From Streptomyces calvus (GTDB lineage Bacteria > Actinomycetota > Actinomycetes > Streptomycetales > Streptomycetaceae), in assembly GCF_006782915.1 (NCBI RefSeq), contig NZ_VCNP01000010.1:310001-374000 (forward strand): 64,000 nt of DNA. Reading direction: 5' to 3'. The position numbers and the translations under genes were made by a program. Shown piece after piece: positions 1 through 7,832 of this stretch. Each line of letters begins with the position of its first letter. Position 1 is the first letter of the stretch. The notes below the pieces were generated by a model, which saw only the letters and a program-made list of their open reading frames with translations, had not been told where the DNA came from and did not search any database.

Positions 1-782
1 GACTCGAAGTAGTCGGTGGGCCCCATGCCGAACAGTTCGTGGCAGAACTTCTCCTCCTCCACGGTCTCCGAGCCGTGGGTGTGCAGGCGCACCCCGAGCC
101 GGCGGGCCAGTTCCGCGCCCCGGCGGAGCAGTTCGGTGGAGACGGAGAACGGGGAGCAGGGGGCGACGGCGACCTGGGTCATGGCGTCGGAGGAGGGGTC
201 GTGGTGCGTGCGCACCGTCTCCTCGGTGGCGGCGAGCGCGTCCTCCAGGGTCTCCACGGCGAAGTCCGGGGGCAGGCCGCCGTCCTTCTCGCTGCGGTCC
301 ATGGAGCCGCGGGCGAGGGTGAAGCGGACGCCCATGTCGCGGGCGGCGCCGATGATCGCGCCGGACAGGTCGCCGGAGCCGTGCGGGAAGACGTAGTGGT
401 GGTCCATGGCGGTGGTGACGCCGCCGCGGGCCATCATCGCGAGCGAGCCCCGGGCCGCCGCCCGCACCATCGGCTCGTCGATGCGCGCCCAGGTCGGGTA
501 GAGGGCGACGAGCCAGTCGAAGAGGTTGTGGTCGGTGGCCAGGCCCCGGGTGATCCACTGGTAGAAGTGGTGGTGGGTGTTGACCAGTCCGGGCGTCGCC
601 AGGTGTCCGGCGGCGTCGATGCGGCGGGCGACGTTCTCCAGGCCGTCGGGGGCCGGGCCCGCGCCGAGCGACTCGATGCGGTTGCCGGCGAGGACGAGGT
701 GGCCGGAGGCGTACTCGGTGTCCTCGGCGTCGACGGTCGCGATGGCGCAGTTGTCGATGACGATGCGCTGGGCTGCTGCCAT
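1..782 (-). CDS. 8-oxoguanine deaminase-like amidohydrolase (3' end cut by window)
   Basis: Metal-dependent amidohydrolase, probably deaminating 8-oxoguanine to urate in the cytosol. The ATG at 782 begins MAAAQRIVIDNCAIATVDAE and about 260 residues are visible before the window edge; the family usually has about 450, so the C-terminal part lies outside. The metal-binding motif after the first strands reads NTHHHFYQW and a second His pair appears in LHTHGSETVEEE. It lies 122 bp downstream of the uricase gene on the same strand, separated by a strong hairpin. Position next to uricase favours 8-oxoguanine deaminase over the related hydroxyatrazine/guanine deaminases; exact substrate is inferred. 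Confidence 0.82.
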   Translation of the reverse strand, partial: MAAAQRIVIDNCAIATVDAEDTEYASGHLVLAGNRIESLGAGPAPDGLENVARRIDAAGHLATPGLVNTHHHFYQWITRGLATDHNLFDWLVALYPTWARIDEPMVRAAARGSLAMMARGGVTTAMDHHYVFPHGSGDLSGAIIGAARDMGVRFTLARGSMDRSEKDGGLPPDFAVETLEDALAATEETVRTHHDPSSDAMTQVAVAPCSPFSVSTELLRRGAELARRLGVRLHTHGSETVEEEKFCHELFGMGPTDYFE

Positions 783-839
783 GGTGCGTCCTTTTCGCTT
801 TCGTGGAGAGGGCACGGCAGGACCCCGGGGGTTTTGAGT

Positions 840-873
840 GCCGTGGCCGGGGAGACGTCCTCCCCGGCCACGG
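840..873 (-). terminator. Hairpin between uricase and the deaminase gene
   Basis: CCGTGGCCGGGGA (841-853) pairs perfectly with TCCCCGGCCACGG (861-873); one more G-C pair closes a 5-nt loop. It starts about 30 bp downstream of the uricase stop. No U-tract follows on the minus strand, so it may only attenuate transcription or stabilise the 3' end. Confidence 0.55.
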
Positions 874-904
874 GTGCCGAGTGAGGTGCGGTCGGTGGGT
901 GCGG

Positions 905-1828
905 TCAGAGGTTGGTGAGGTCCACCGGGATCCGCGGTTCGCAGCCGTCCCGCAGGACGGTGGCCTCGATCAGGCCGTAGGGCCGGTCGGCGGCGAAGTA
1001 GACCTCATTGTCGTTCTTTAGCCCGAACGGTTCCAGGTCCACCAGGAAGTGGTGCTTGTTCGGGAGGGAGAAGCGGACCTCGTCGATCTCGCTGCGGTGG
1101 TCGATGATCCGCGCGCCCATCTGGTACAGCGTCTGCTGGAGCGAGAGGGAGTAGGTCTCGGCGAAGGCCTGGAGCATGTGCTTCTTCGTCTGCTCGTAGG
1201 ACTTCTCCCAGTGGGGCATCTTCTGCTCGTCGTCGGTCCAGTTGAACCGCCAGCGGGCGGAGACCGAGGTGGCGAGGATCCGGTCGTACGCCTCCTTCAG
1301 CGTCGTGTACTTGTCCTTGACGTAGCCCCAGAACTCGGAGTTGGTGGAGTTCATCACCGTCAGGTCCTTCAGACCGGAGACGACCTCCCACTGCTCGCCG
1401 TCGTAGGTGATCTGGGTCAGCCGGGTCTCCTGGCCCTTGCGGACGAAGGAGTGCTTGATCTCGTCCGCGCCGATGAACCTGGAGTTGGCGTCGGAGGTGG
1501 CGATGCGCTCCCAGGCGTACTCCTCGATGCGGATGCGCGCCCGGTGGATGGGCTCCTGGGAGGTGACGAAGTGGCGGGCGAGGTGGATGCCGAACTGCTC
1601 GGCGGACTCGATGCCGTGCTCCTTGGCGAACGCGTACACCGTGTTCTTGGTGGTGTCGGTCGGCAGGACGTTGGCGTTGGAACCGGAGTAGTGGACCTCG
1701 TCCATGTCGCCGGACAGGGCGACGGAGACGTTCAGGTCCTTGATGTGGTGGGTGGCGCCGTCCCGCGTGATCCTGACGACTCGGTTCTCTGCCTTGCCGT
1801 ACTGGTTCTGTCCCAGAAAGGTGGGCAT
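905..1828 (-). CDS. Urate oxidase (uricase)
   Basis: Oxidises urate to 5-hydroxyisourate with O2, releasing H2O2. The 307-residue length is normal for the family. The Lys near residue 12 (QYGKAENRV), the Thr-Asp at 57-58 (PTDTTKNTVYAFAKEH) and the late His (LPNKHHFLVDL) correspond to the cofactor-free Lys-Thr-His catalytic system. The ATG at 1828 is 6 bp past the hydroxyisourate hydrolase stop, so the genes are co-transcribed in pathway order 3 (OHCU), 2 (HIU), 1 (urate). H2O2 production links it to the catalase at 19334, whose promoter shares a 19-bp element with this operon. Confidence 0.97.
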   Translation of the reverse strand: MPTFLGQNQYGKAENRVVRITRDGATHHIKDLNVSVALSGDMDEVHYSGSNANVLPTDTTKNTVYAFAKEHGIESAEQFGIHLARHFVTSQEPIHRARIRIEEYAWERIATSDANSRFIGADEIKHSFVRKGQETRLTQITYDGEQWEVVSGLKDLTVMNSTNSEFWGYVKDKYTTLKEAYDRILATSVSARWRFNWTDDEQKMPHWEKSYEQTKKHMLQAFAETYSLSLQQTLYQMGARIIDHRSEIDEVRFSLPNKHHFLVDLEPFGLKNDNEVYFAADRPYGLIEATVLRDGCEPRIPVDLTNL

Positions 1829-1834
1829 TGCTCG

Positions 1835-2236
1835 CTAGCTCCCTCGGTATACGGAGTAGCCGAACGGGTTGAGCAGCAGCGGTACGTGGTAGTGCTCCCC
1901 GGGGTTCACGGCGAAGGTGATCGCCACCTCGGGGAAGAACGCGGCACCGCTGTCCCGATTCGCGGGGGCGTCCTGCTGCGCATCGGCTTGCTTCTTCGCG
2001 GTTTCTTCGAAGTACGCCTCGACGGCGAAGTCGAGCCGTACGTGGGTGGTTCCCTCCGGCGGGGCCGGCAGGTCCTTGCACCGCCCGTCCGCGTCGGTCG
2101 CGGAACCGCCGAGCTCCCGCCAGTCCGCCTCCCGGCCCGCACGGGCGGAGAGCCGGACGGCGACGCCCTCGGCGGGGCGGCCCGCGCTCGTGTCCAGGAT
2201 GTGCGTGGACACGGAAGCGGTGGTGTCGGTGCTCAT
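1835..2236 (-). CDS. 5-hydroxyisourate hydrolase (transthyretin-like protein)
   Basis: Hydrolyses 5-hydroxyisourate to OHCU, directly after uricase. The 133-residue protein starts MSTDTTASVSTHILDTSAGR and ends NPFGYSVYRGS; the early THILD...G and terminal YRGS motifs are diagnostic and hold the active-site His/Arg. The ATG at 2236 is chosen because the family motif begins nine residues later; the open frame extends upstream only by overlapping the OHCU decarboxylase gene. A hydrophilic stretch around residues 86-104 (KKQADAQQDAPANRD) is longer than in many homologues and probably forms a surface loop. Confidence 0.95.
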   Translation of the reverse strand: MSTDTTASVSTHILDTSAGRPAEGVAVRLSARAGREADWRELGGSATDADGRCKDLPAPPEGTTHVRLDFAVEAYFEETAKKQADAQQDAPANRDSGAAFFPEVAITFAVNPGEHYHVPLLLNPFGYSVYRGS

Positions 2237-2243
2237 GTCTGCG

Positions 2244-2753
2244 TCAGTCCTCTTCGACGAGTCGGGCCAGCCGGATGCGGTTGATCTTCCCCAGTTCGGT
2301 GCGGGCGATCTCGCGTTCCTGCTCCGGCGCGTTGCCGAGGCGTTCCTTGACGGCGTCGCGCATCTGCTCGCCGGTCCGGCCGGTGGCACAGATGAGGAAC
2401 ACGTGGCCGAACTTCTCCTGGTAGGCCAGGTTCAGTTCGAGCATCTCGGCCTTGAGCGCGTCCGGGGCGCCGGCCATGCCGCTCTGCTCGCGGGCGGAGG
2501 CCGGGTCGCCCGGCTCGGGGCGGCCGATCGGCGGGTGCCCGGCCATCGCCTCGTGGAGGTCCTCCGTGGTCAGGTCGGCCATGGCGGCGTCACTGGCGGC
2601 GTACAGGTCCTCGGCGGTGGCGTAGGGGCGGGCGGCGAGCAGGCGCCGGGCCCATGCCCTGGAGGCGCATGCCTCGTGGAGCGCGGCGAGGGCGGCGTGC
2701 TCCTCCAGGGCGTTGAAGCGGGCCAGCCCCGAGGGCGTGGAAGTCGACGTCAC
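2244..2753 (-). CDS. OHCU decarboxylase
   Basis: Converts 2-oxo-4-hydroxy-4-carboxy-5-ureidoimidazoline to S-allantoin. The 169-residue protein has the active-site motif AGHPPIG with the catalytic His at residue 73, the SAREQSGM segment and the family motif LNLAYQEKFGHVFLICATG. The start is GTG at 2753 with a GGAGG-type ribosome site 6 nt upstream. It is the first gene of the urate operon; the promoter and the 19-bp palindrome lie 50-95 bp upstream. Confidence 0.95.
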   Translation of the reverse strand: MTSTSTPSGLARFNALEEHAALAALHEACASRAWARRLLAARPYATAEDLYAASDAAMADLTTEDLHEAMAGHPPIGRPEPGDPASAREQSGMAGAPDALKAEMLELNLAYQEKFGHVFLICATGRTGEQMRDAVKERLGNAPEQEREIARTELGKINRIRLARLVEED

Positions 2754-2806
2754 GGGAGCCTCCGTGGCCGCGAACGGCCTTCGTGCTGCGGAACGGGCGT
2801 GCCGAC

Positions 2807-2848
2807 AGTGAACGCCGTCACGCCCAGCGCGTCAACAGTTTGTTGAAA
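2807..2848 (-). promoter_or_regulatory. Promoter/operator of the urate operon with 19-bp palindromic element
   Basis: Read on the minus strand, TTCAACAAACTGTTGACGC occupies 2847-2829. It contains a perfect inverted repeat TCAACA-AAC-TGTTGA (2832-2846). Its right arm supplies a -35 hexamer TTGACG (2835-2830), followed after 17 bp by a weak -10 candidate TTCACT (2812-2807). The identical 19 bases precede the catalase gene at 19242-19260. A regulator bound here would overlap RNA polymerase, fitting repression; the binding protein is unknown. Confidence 0.75.
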
Positions 2849-2967
2849 ATTCGGGGTAACGAAGGGGAACGCTCGCCGTCCGTCGTCCGTCGTCCCGCTG
2901 TCCGTCGCCCCGCCGTCCGCCGTCCGCCCCTCGCCGCCCGCCGTCCTCCGGTTCCGCAGGACCGTGC

Positions 2968-3336
2968 TCAGGAGTCCTTCTCGCGGTTGAGGTAGTTGTA
3001 GACGGTGAAGCGGCTGACCCCGAGCGCGCTCGCCACGGTCTCCACGCCGTGCCGCACGGCGAAGGCGCCGCGCGCCTCCAGACTGCGCACGATCTCCTGC
3101 TTCGCCTTGCGGTCCAGGTCCGCCAGCGGCATGCCCTTCCCGCGCTCCAGGGCCGCCAGGATGTGATCGAGGGAGTCCGCGAGCTGCGGCAGGCGCACCG
3201 CGACCACGCCGGCCCCCCGCCAGGAGAGCACCACGTCGTCGGCGCCGGCCTCGTCCGGCGGGACCATCTCGCCGCCCATGGCGTCGACCAGCGGCTTCAC
3301 CGCGGTGATGAAGTCCTCGTCGCCCGTGCCGGTCAC
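2968..3336 (-). CDS. Small HTH DNA-binding protein
   Basis: A 122-residue protein. Residues 1-50 form a compact N-terminal part of unknown function. The C-terminal third carries a Fis/DauR-like helix-turn-helix (TVASALGVSRFTVYNYLNRE) and ends with a charged tail. GTG at 3336 overlaps the stop of the preceding gene by 4 bases (GTGA), so the two are coupled. It faces the urate operon with 214 bp between its stop and the OHCU decarboxylase start, making it a candidate reader of the palindrome at 2832-2846; that is inference from position only. No effector domain is recognisable. Confidence 0.85.
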   Translation of the reverse strand: MTGTGDEDFITAVKPLVDAMGGEMVPPDEAGADDVVLSWRGAGVVAVRLPQLADSLDHILAALERGKGMPLADLDRKAKQEIVRSLEARGAFAVRHGVETVASALGVSRFTVYNYLNREKDS

Positions 3337-3584
3337 CGGTCGCCCTCCTCGACCACGTTGACCTGGAGGGAGATCCGGGTGGCGCCGGCCGTCAGGGAGC
3401 GGCGCAGCAGCGCGTCCACGGCGGTGAGCACCGCGTCGGCGTCGCCCTCGGCGGTGTTGCCGAAGGGCCCGACGTCCACGGCGTCCAGCTCGGCCGCCTC
3501 GATCACCTCGCGGGCCACCACCGCGTGCGCGGGCGCCTCGTCGAGGTCGAAGGGCTCGGTCGTGAACTCCACTTTCAGTCGCAC
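3333..3584 (-). CDS. Conserved hypothetical protein, 83 aa
   Basis: An 83-residue acidic protein beginning with GTG at 3584 (VRLKVEFTTEPFDLDEAPAH), with a GGGGG ribosome site 6-7 nt upstream. It has no signal peptide or membrane segment. Alternating beta-like stretches at the start and at the end (TRISLQVNVVEEGDR) flank a helical middle, suggesting a small alpha/beta fold with a repeated strand pattern. It overlaps the HTH gene by 4 bases. I do not recognise the family; tight pairing with the HTH protein suggests a joint role. Confidence 0.8.
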   Translation of the reverse strand: MRLKVEFTTEPFDLDEAPAHAVVAREVIEAAELDAVDVGPFGNTAEGDADAVLTAVDALLRRSLTAGATRISLQVNVVEEGDR

Positions 3585-3779
3585 TGTGCCCCCATGGCAT
3601 CCGCTCCGACCCGTGCGTTGCGCCAGGTCCGCGGCCCGGGCCGGCCGGCCGCTTGGGGAGACCTTAACGGACCTGCGTGCCGGGCAGCGCCCCACCGGAA
3701 ATCCCCGGATCCCGGCCGACGGACCCGCCCCGGTGCCGCGTAGAGCAGGCGGAGGACATCCGCAGGGAGGGGACACGAC
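3585..3779. promoter_or_regulatory. Divergent intergenic region
   Basis: 195 bp between the minus-strand hypothetical/HTH pair and the plus-strand transglycosylase gene. It must hold the promoters of both units. The only clear element is an AGGGAGGGG ribosome site at about 3765-3773 for the transglycosylase; no strong palindrome was seen. Confidence 0.4.
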
Positions 3780-4859
3780 ATGGCGGGACAGGGATTTCGG
3801 GGTGCCGGTGCGGCGCGGGGCGCCCGGGGCACGGCGGCGGCGGTGACGGCGATGGTGCTGCTCACCGGGTCGCAGGCGGCGGACGCGAGCGGGACACCGG
3901 CTCCGGCGGCGGCGCGGCCGACGCCGTCCGGGCACGGTCCGAGCGTCTCCGGCGACACCCCGTACCGCACCGAGCTGCCGCCGCTGCGCACCGGCGAGCC
4001 CGACGGGCACCGCCTCACGCCGGCGGGCGCCGCCCTGCCGGCGACCGTGTTCGCCGCCTACCGCCGGGCCGAGTCGGAGCTGGCCCGCAGCGCGCCGGGC
4101 TGCCGGCTGCGGTGGCACCTGCTGGCGGCGATCGGCCAGGTGGAGTCCGGGCAGGCGCGCGGCGGCCGGGTCACCCCGGACGGTACGACCGTGACGCCGA
4201 TCCGCGGGCCCCGGCTGGACGGCGTCGCCTTCGCGCTCATCCGGGACACCGACGGCGGCGCGCACGACGGGGACACGGTGTACGACCGCGCGGTCGGCCC
4301 GATGCAGTTCATCCCGTCGACCTGGGCCCGCTGGGGCGCCGACGGCAACGGCGACGGACGGAGCGACCCGAACAACGTCTTCGACGCGGCGCTCGCCGCC
4401 GGACGCTACCTGTGCGCGGGCGGCCGGGACCTGTCCGACCCCGCCCAGCTGGACCGGGCGATCCTCGGCTACAACCACTCGACGGCGTATCTGCGCACGG
4501 TCCGGGCCTGGTACGCGTACTACCTGACCGGTCACCGGGTGGTGCCGGACGCCTCCGCCGGGGCCCCGGAACGCCTGCGCGGCACCGCGTCCCCGTCACC
4601 GGCCCCGAAGCCGGCGCCGTCCGCCCGCCCGGACACCGCCCCCACCCGGGCGCCCTCCGCGCCGCCCGCCTCGCCGGCCCCGACCCGGTCCCGCCCGGCG
4701 GACGACCCGGCCCCGGCCGACGGGACCGGCCTGCCGGTGCCCGCCCCGGCTCCCGTCGTCCCCGACGGCGGGCTGCTGCCCGAGGGCGGCCCGCTGACCA
4801 GCAACGGTGCGGACTCGATACCGGCCACCCCCTCCCCAATTGCCGCTACCGGACGGTAA
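3780..4859 (+). CDS. Secreted lytic transglycosylase-like protein with Pro-rich tail
   Basis: Probable peptidoglycan-cleaving lytic transglycosylase, exported. The 359-residue protein has a signal-like N terminus (hydrophobic about 20-35). A goose-lysozyme/MltB-like domain spans about 85-245, with the catalytic Glu at residue 122 (AIGQVESG) and the GPMQFIPSTWARWG motif. An EF-hand-like DGNGDGRSD loop lies at 188-196. From about residue 255 the protein is a Pro/Ala-rich tail (APKPAPSARPDTAP). The sigma-factor gene follows 52 bp downstream and then the mce block, so wall remodelling may accompany assembly of the Mce machinery; that link is inference. Confidence 0.85.
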   Translation: MAGQGFRGAGAARGARGTAAAVTAMVLLTGSQAADASGTPAPAAARPTPSGHGPSVSGDTPYRTELPPLRTGEPDGHRLTPAGAALPATVFAAYRRAESELARSAPGCRLRWHLLAAIGQVESGQARGGRVTPDGTTVTPIRGPRLDGVAFALIRDTDGGAHDGDTVYDRAVGPMQFIPSTWARWGADGNGDGRSDPNNVFDAALAAGRYLCAGGRDLSDPAQLDRAILGYNHSTAYLRTVRAWYAYYLTGHRVVPDASAGAPERLRGTASPSPAPKPAPSARPDTAPTRAPSAPPASPAPTRSRPADDPAPADGTGLPVPAPAPVVPDGGLLPEGGPLTSNGADSIPATPSPIAATGR

Positions 4860-4911
4860 TGTCGCCCACCGCCGGACGGCACGGGACCGGTGGGTGAGCG
4901 AAGGGGCCCTC

Positions 4912-5976
4912 ATGGCGACGGACATGCCTGCTCAGGCACAGGCGGCGCAGGAGCGCTGGGAGCGGATGTGGGGCCACCGTGAGCACTTGCTCAAGGTGGC
5001 CCGGCGCCGGTCGATGAGCCAGGAGGACGCCGAGGACGCGGTGCACGAGGCGATGCTGCGGGCCGCCGAGCGTCCGGACCTGGACGACGAGCGGCTCGGC
5101 GCCTGGCTGACCACCGTGACCATGCGGCTGTGCGTCGACCGGTACCGGCAGGTCCACCGGGAGGCCGAGGTGCGCACCAGCCCCACGCTGGTCGCGCCCG
5201 GCCCGGTGCCCGTCGAGGAGGCGGTGTGCGACCGGGCCGAGGCCAGGTGGCTGGCGGTACGCAGCGGCGAACTGCCCGCACGGCAGGCGGAGGCGCTGCG
5301 GCTGAAGTCGCTGGACCTGGACGTCGGCCAGGTCGCGGTGCACATGGGACTGAGCTACCGGACGGTGGAGTCGCTGCTGGCCAGGGCCCGGCGCACGCTC
5401 AGGAACTCGCTGGCCGGGACGCTCGGCCTCGCGCTGTTCCTGTGCGGCCGGGGGCGGCCCCGCACGGGCGGCAAGGCCCAGGCCGTCGCCGTCGCCTCCA
5501 CGGCGGCCACGCTCGCGGTGGCCGGGTTCGTGGTGCCGCACACGCTGGACGACGGCGGCAGCGGCTCGACGCCGCGGTCCTCCAGCTCGCAGGACGCCGA
5601 GGCGCCCGCCACCGGCGGCACCGCCGCGCCGTCGCACCCGGCGGCCCGCCCGGACCGGACGCCTGCGCCGGGGGCGGCGGGCCCGGAGGCCACGGGTGCG
5701 CCCGCCGACGGCTCGCTGCTCACGTCCGTCCTGCCGGTGCTGCCCGAGGTGTCCGAGCTGGCCCGGACCGAGGTGCCGGAGGTGCCCGAGGTGGGCGGCG
5801 TGCCGGGCCTGCCGGAACTGCCCGGCGTGCCGGACCTGCCGGCCGGGTCGGCCGGGGCGTCGATGCCGTCGGCGCCCGCACTGCCCTCCGCGCCGCCGTT
5901 GCCGTCCGCGGACGTCCCCGAGCCCGGGCAGGACTCCGCACCGCTGCCCGGCGCACCCTCCGTTCCGCTGCCGTGA
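4912..5976 (+). CDS. ECF-type sigma factor with transmembrane segment and exported Pro-rich tail
   Basis: A 354-residue sigma-70-family protein. Region 2 spans about residues 12-80 (QEDAEDAVHEAMLRAAE, WLTTVTMRLCVDRY) and region 4 about 120-165 (LPARQAEALRLKSLDLDVGQ, GLSYRTVESLLARARR). A single hydrophobic segment (AVAVASTAATLAVAGFVV, about 190-210) follows. The C-terminal 140 residues are Ser/Pro/Ala-rich with Pro-Glu-Val steps (PEVPEVGGVPGLPELPGVPD). Start ATG 4912 has GAAGGGG 7-13 nt upstream and begins just before region 2. No separate anti-sigma gene is adjacent, so it may be held at the membrane through its own anchor. It lies immediately upstream of the mce operon, a likely target. Confidence 0.88.
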   Translation: MATDMPAQAQAAQERWERMWGHREHLLKVARRRSMSQEDAEDAVHEAMLRAAERPDLDDERLGAWLTTVTMRLCVDRYRQVHREAEVRTSPTLVAPGPVPVEEAVCDRAEARWLAVRSGELPARQAEALRLKSLDLDVGQVAVHMGLSYRTVESLLARARRTLRNSLAGTLGLALFLCGRGRPRTGGKAQAVAVASTAATLAVAGFVVPHTLDDGGSGSTPRSSSSQDAEAPATGGTAAPSHPAARPDRTPAPGAAGPEATGAPADGSLLTSVLPVLPEVSELARTEVPEVPEVGGVPGLPELPGVPDLPAGSAGASMPSAPALPSAPPLPSADVPEPGQDSAPLPGAPSVPLP

Positions 5977-6055
5977 ACCGCCCGCGCCGCGCCCGCAGGA
6001 GGCCCGCGGCGCACCCGTAGAACCTCCCGCGGAGCGCCGTCGCAAAAAAATTCGG

Positions 6056-6071
6056 GTCCGTCGCGACGGAC
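6056..6071. promoter_or_regulatory. Perfect 16-bp palindrome upstream of the mce operon
   Basis: GTCCGTCGCGACGGAC, a perfect palindrome, lies in the 156-bp gap between the sigma gene and the mce ATPase gene, just after an A7 run (6044-6050). It may be an operator or a small hairpin; no U-tract follows on the plus strand. Confidence 0.45.
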
Positions 6072-6132
6072 GGCCCGCCCCTCCCCGTAGAGCAGATGTC
6101 GGAGCTGCTGCCGTGGGCGAAGGGTGAACCGG

Positions 6133-7062
6133 ATGGGTGTCGAGATCTGCGTGGAGGGGCTGACCAAGTCCTTCGGCCGTCAGGTCATCTGGCAGGACGT
6201 CTCACTGACGCTGCCCGCCGGGGAGGTCTCGGTGATGCTCGGCCCCTCGGGGACGGGCAAGTCGGTGTTCCTCAAGACGCTCGTCGGGCTGCTCAAGCCG
6301 GACCGGGGCTCGGTGAAGGTCGCCGGGCGCGACATCACCAAGCTGCGCGAGCACGAGCTGTACGAGGTGCGCAAGCTGTTCGGGGTGCTGTTCCAGGACG
6401 GCGCCCTGTTCGGCTCGATGAACCTCTACGACAACATCGCCTTCCCGCTGCGCGAGCACACCCGCAAGCCGGAGAGCGAGATCCGGCGCATCGTGCTGGA
6501 GAAGATGGACATGGTCGGGCTGATCGGCGCCGAGTCGAAGCTGCCCGGCGAGATCAGCGGCGGCATGCGCAAGCGGGCCGGGCTGGCCCGGGCGCTGGTG
6601 CTCGACCCGGAGATCATCCTGTTCGACGAGCCGGACTCGGGCCTGGACCCGGTGCGGGTCGCCTACCTCAACCAGCTGATCGTCGACCTCAACGCCCAAA
6701 TCGACGCGACGTTCCTGATCGTCACGCACGACATCGCCTCGGCCCGGCAGGTGCCGGACAACATCGGGCTGCTGTTCCGCCGCGAACTGGTGATGTTCGG
6801 TCCCCGGGAGCGGCTGCTGACCAGTGACGAGCCGGTCGTACGGCAGTTCCTGCACGGCAGGATGCAGGGGCCGATCGGCATGGCGGAGGAGAAGGACGCC
6901 GCACAGGTCGAGCAGGAGCTCGCGCAGCTCGACGACACCGGGCGCGTCCCGGAAATCACGCCGCGCCTGCTGCCGGGCCCCGGCATCACCCGCCCGCCCC
7001 GCTGGGAGGCGATCGCGCGGCGCGAGGCCGAGCTGCACTGCGCCGAGGGGGCCGGCGCGTGA
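6133..7062 (+). CDS. Mce-type ABC transporter ATPase (MceG/MlaF-like)
   Basis: Energises Mce lipid transport. The 309-residue protein has Walker A GPSGTGKS (37-44), an ISGGM signature (141-145), Walker B IILFDEPDSGLD (161-172) and the H-loop TFLIVTHD. A C-terminal extension beyond about 250 is typical of MceG-type ATPases. ATG 6133 is preferred over an in-frame GTG at 6124 because the AAGGGTG ribosome site fits it. The stop overlaps the next permease start by 4 bases (GTGA). Unlike mycobacterial mceG, the ATPase is encoded inside the locus. Confidence 0.93.
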   Translation: MGVEICVEGLTKSFGRQVIWQDVSLTLPAGEVSVMLGPSGTGKSVFLKTLVGLLKPDRGSVKVAGRDITKLREHELYEVRKLFGVLFQDGALFGSMNLYDNIAFPLREHTRKPESEIRRIVLEKMDMVGLIGAESKLPGEISGGMRKRAGLARALVLDPEIILFDEPDSGLDPVRVAYLNQLIVDLNAQIDATFLIVTHDIASARQVPDNIGLLFRRELVMFGPRERLLTSDEPVVRQFLHGRMQGPIGMAEEKDAAQVEQELAQLDDTGRVPEITPRLLPGPGITRPPRWEAIARREAELHCAEGAGA

Positions 7063-7829
7063 GCCTGTCGCCCACCGGCGCGCTGCGCCACTCCGGCAGC
7101 CTGTTCGCGCTCGCACTGGACGTGCTGCGGACCCTGCCCCGACGGCCGTTCCAGGCGCGGGAGTTCATCCAGCAGGCGTGGTTCGTCGCCAGCGTCACGA
7201 TCCTGCCGACCGCCCTGGTCTCCATCCCCTTCGGCGCGGTCATCGCGCTGCAGATCGGCAGCCTGACGCGGCAGCTGGGTGCGCAGTCCTTCGCGGGCGC
7301 GGCCTCGGTGCTCGCCGTGCTGCGGGAGGCCTCGCCGATCGTCACCGCGCTGCTGATCGCGGGCGCGGGCGGCACGGCGATCTGCGCGGACCTCGGGGCG
7401 CGGAAGATCCGCGAGGAGATCGACGCGATGCAGGTGCTCGGCATCGACCCGATCCACCGGCTGGTCGTGCCGCGCGTGCTGGCCTCCATGGTGGTGGCCG
7501 TGCTGCTCAACGGCCTGGTGTCGGTGGTCGGCGTGGCGGGCGGCTACTTCTTCAACGTGGTGCTGCAGAACGGCACCCCGGGCGCCTACCTGGCCTCCTT
7601 CACCACCCTCGCCCAGCTGTCCGACCTGTGGGCGGCGGAGCTGAAGGCGCTGGTGTTCGGGGCGATCGCGGGGATCGTCGCCTCGTACAAGGGACTCACC
7701 GCGAAGGGCGGGCCCAAGGGTGTGGGCGACGCCGTGAACCAGTCCGTGGTGATCACCTTCATGTTGCTGTTCGTGACCAACTTCGTGATGACCGCGGTGT
7801 ACTTCCAGGTCGTCCCGCAGAGGGGTTGA
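7059..7829 (+). CDS. YrbEA/MlaE-family permease of the mce locus
   Basis: Integral membrane permease half of the Mce transporter. 256 residues with about five to six hydrophobic segments. The conserved MlaE-type core is present (REASPIVTALLIAGAGGTA, EEIDAMQVLGIDPIHRLVVPR), including the EEIDAM motif that contacts the ATPase. Starts with GTG 7059 overlapping the ATPase gene and ends 3 bp before the second permease. The pairing of two YrbE genes before six Mce genes is the standard actinobacterial order. Confidence 0.95.
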   Translation: MSLSPTGALRHSGSLFALALDVLRTLPRRPFQAREFIQQAWFVASVTILPTALVSIPFGAVIALQIGSLTRQLGAQSFAGAASVLAVLREASPIVTALLIAGAGGTAICADLGARKIREEIDAMQVLGIDPIHRLVVPRVLASMVVAVLLNGLVSVVGVAGGYFFNVVLQNGTPGAYLASFTTLAQLSDLWAAELKALVFGAIAGIVASYKGLTAKGGPKGVGDAVNQSVVITFMLLFVTNFVMTAVYFQVVPQRG

Positions 7830-7832
7830 CCG

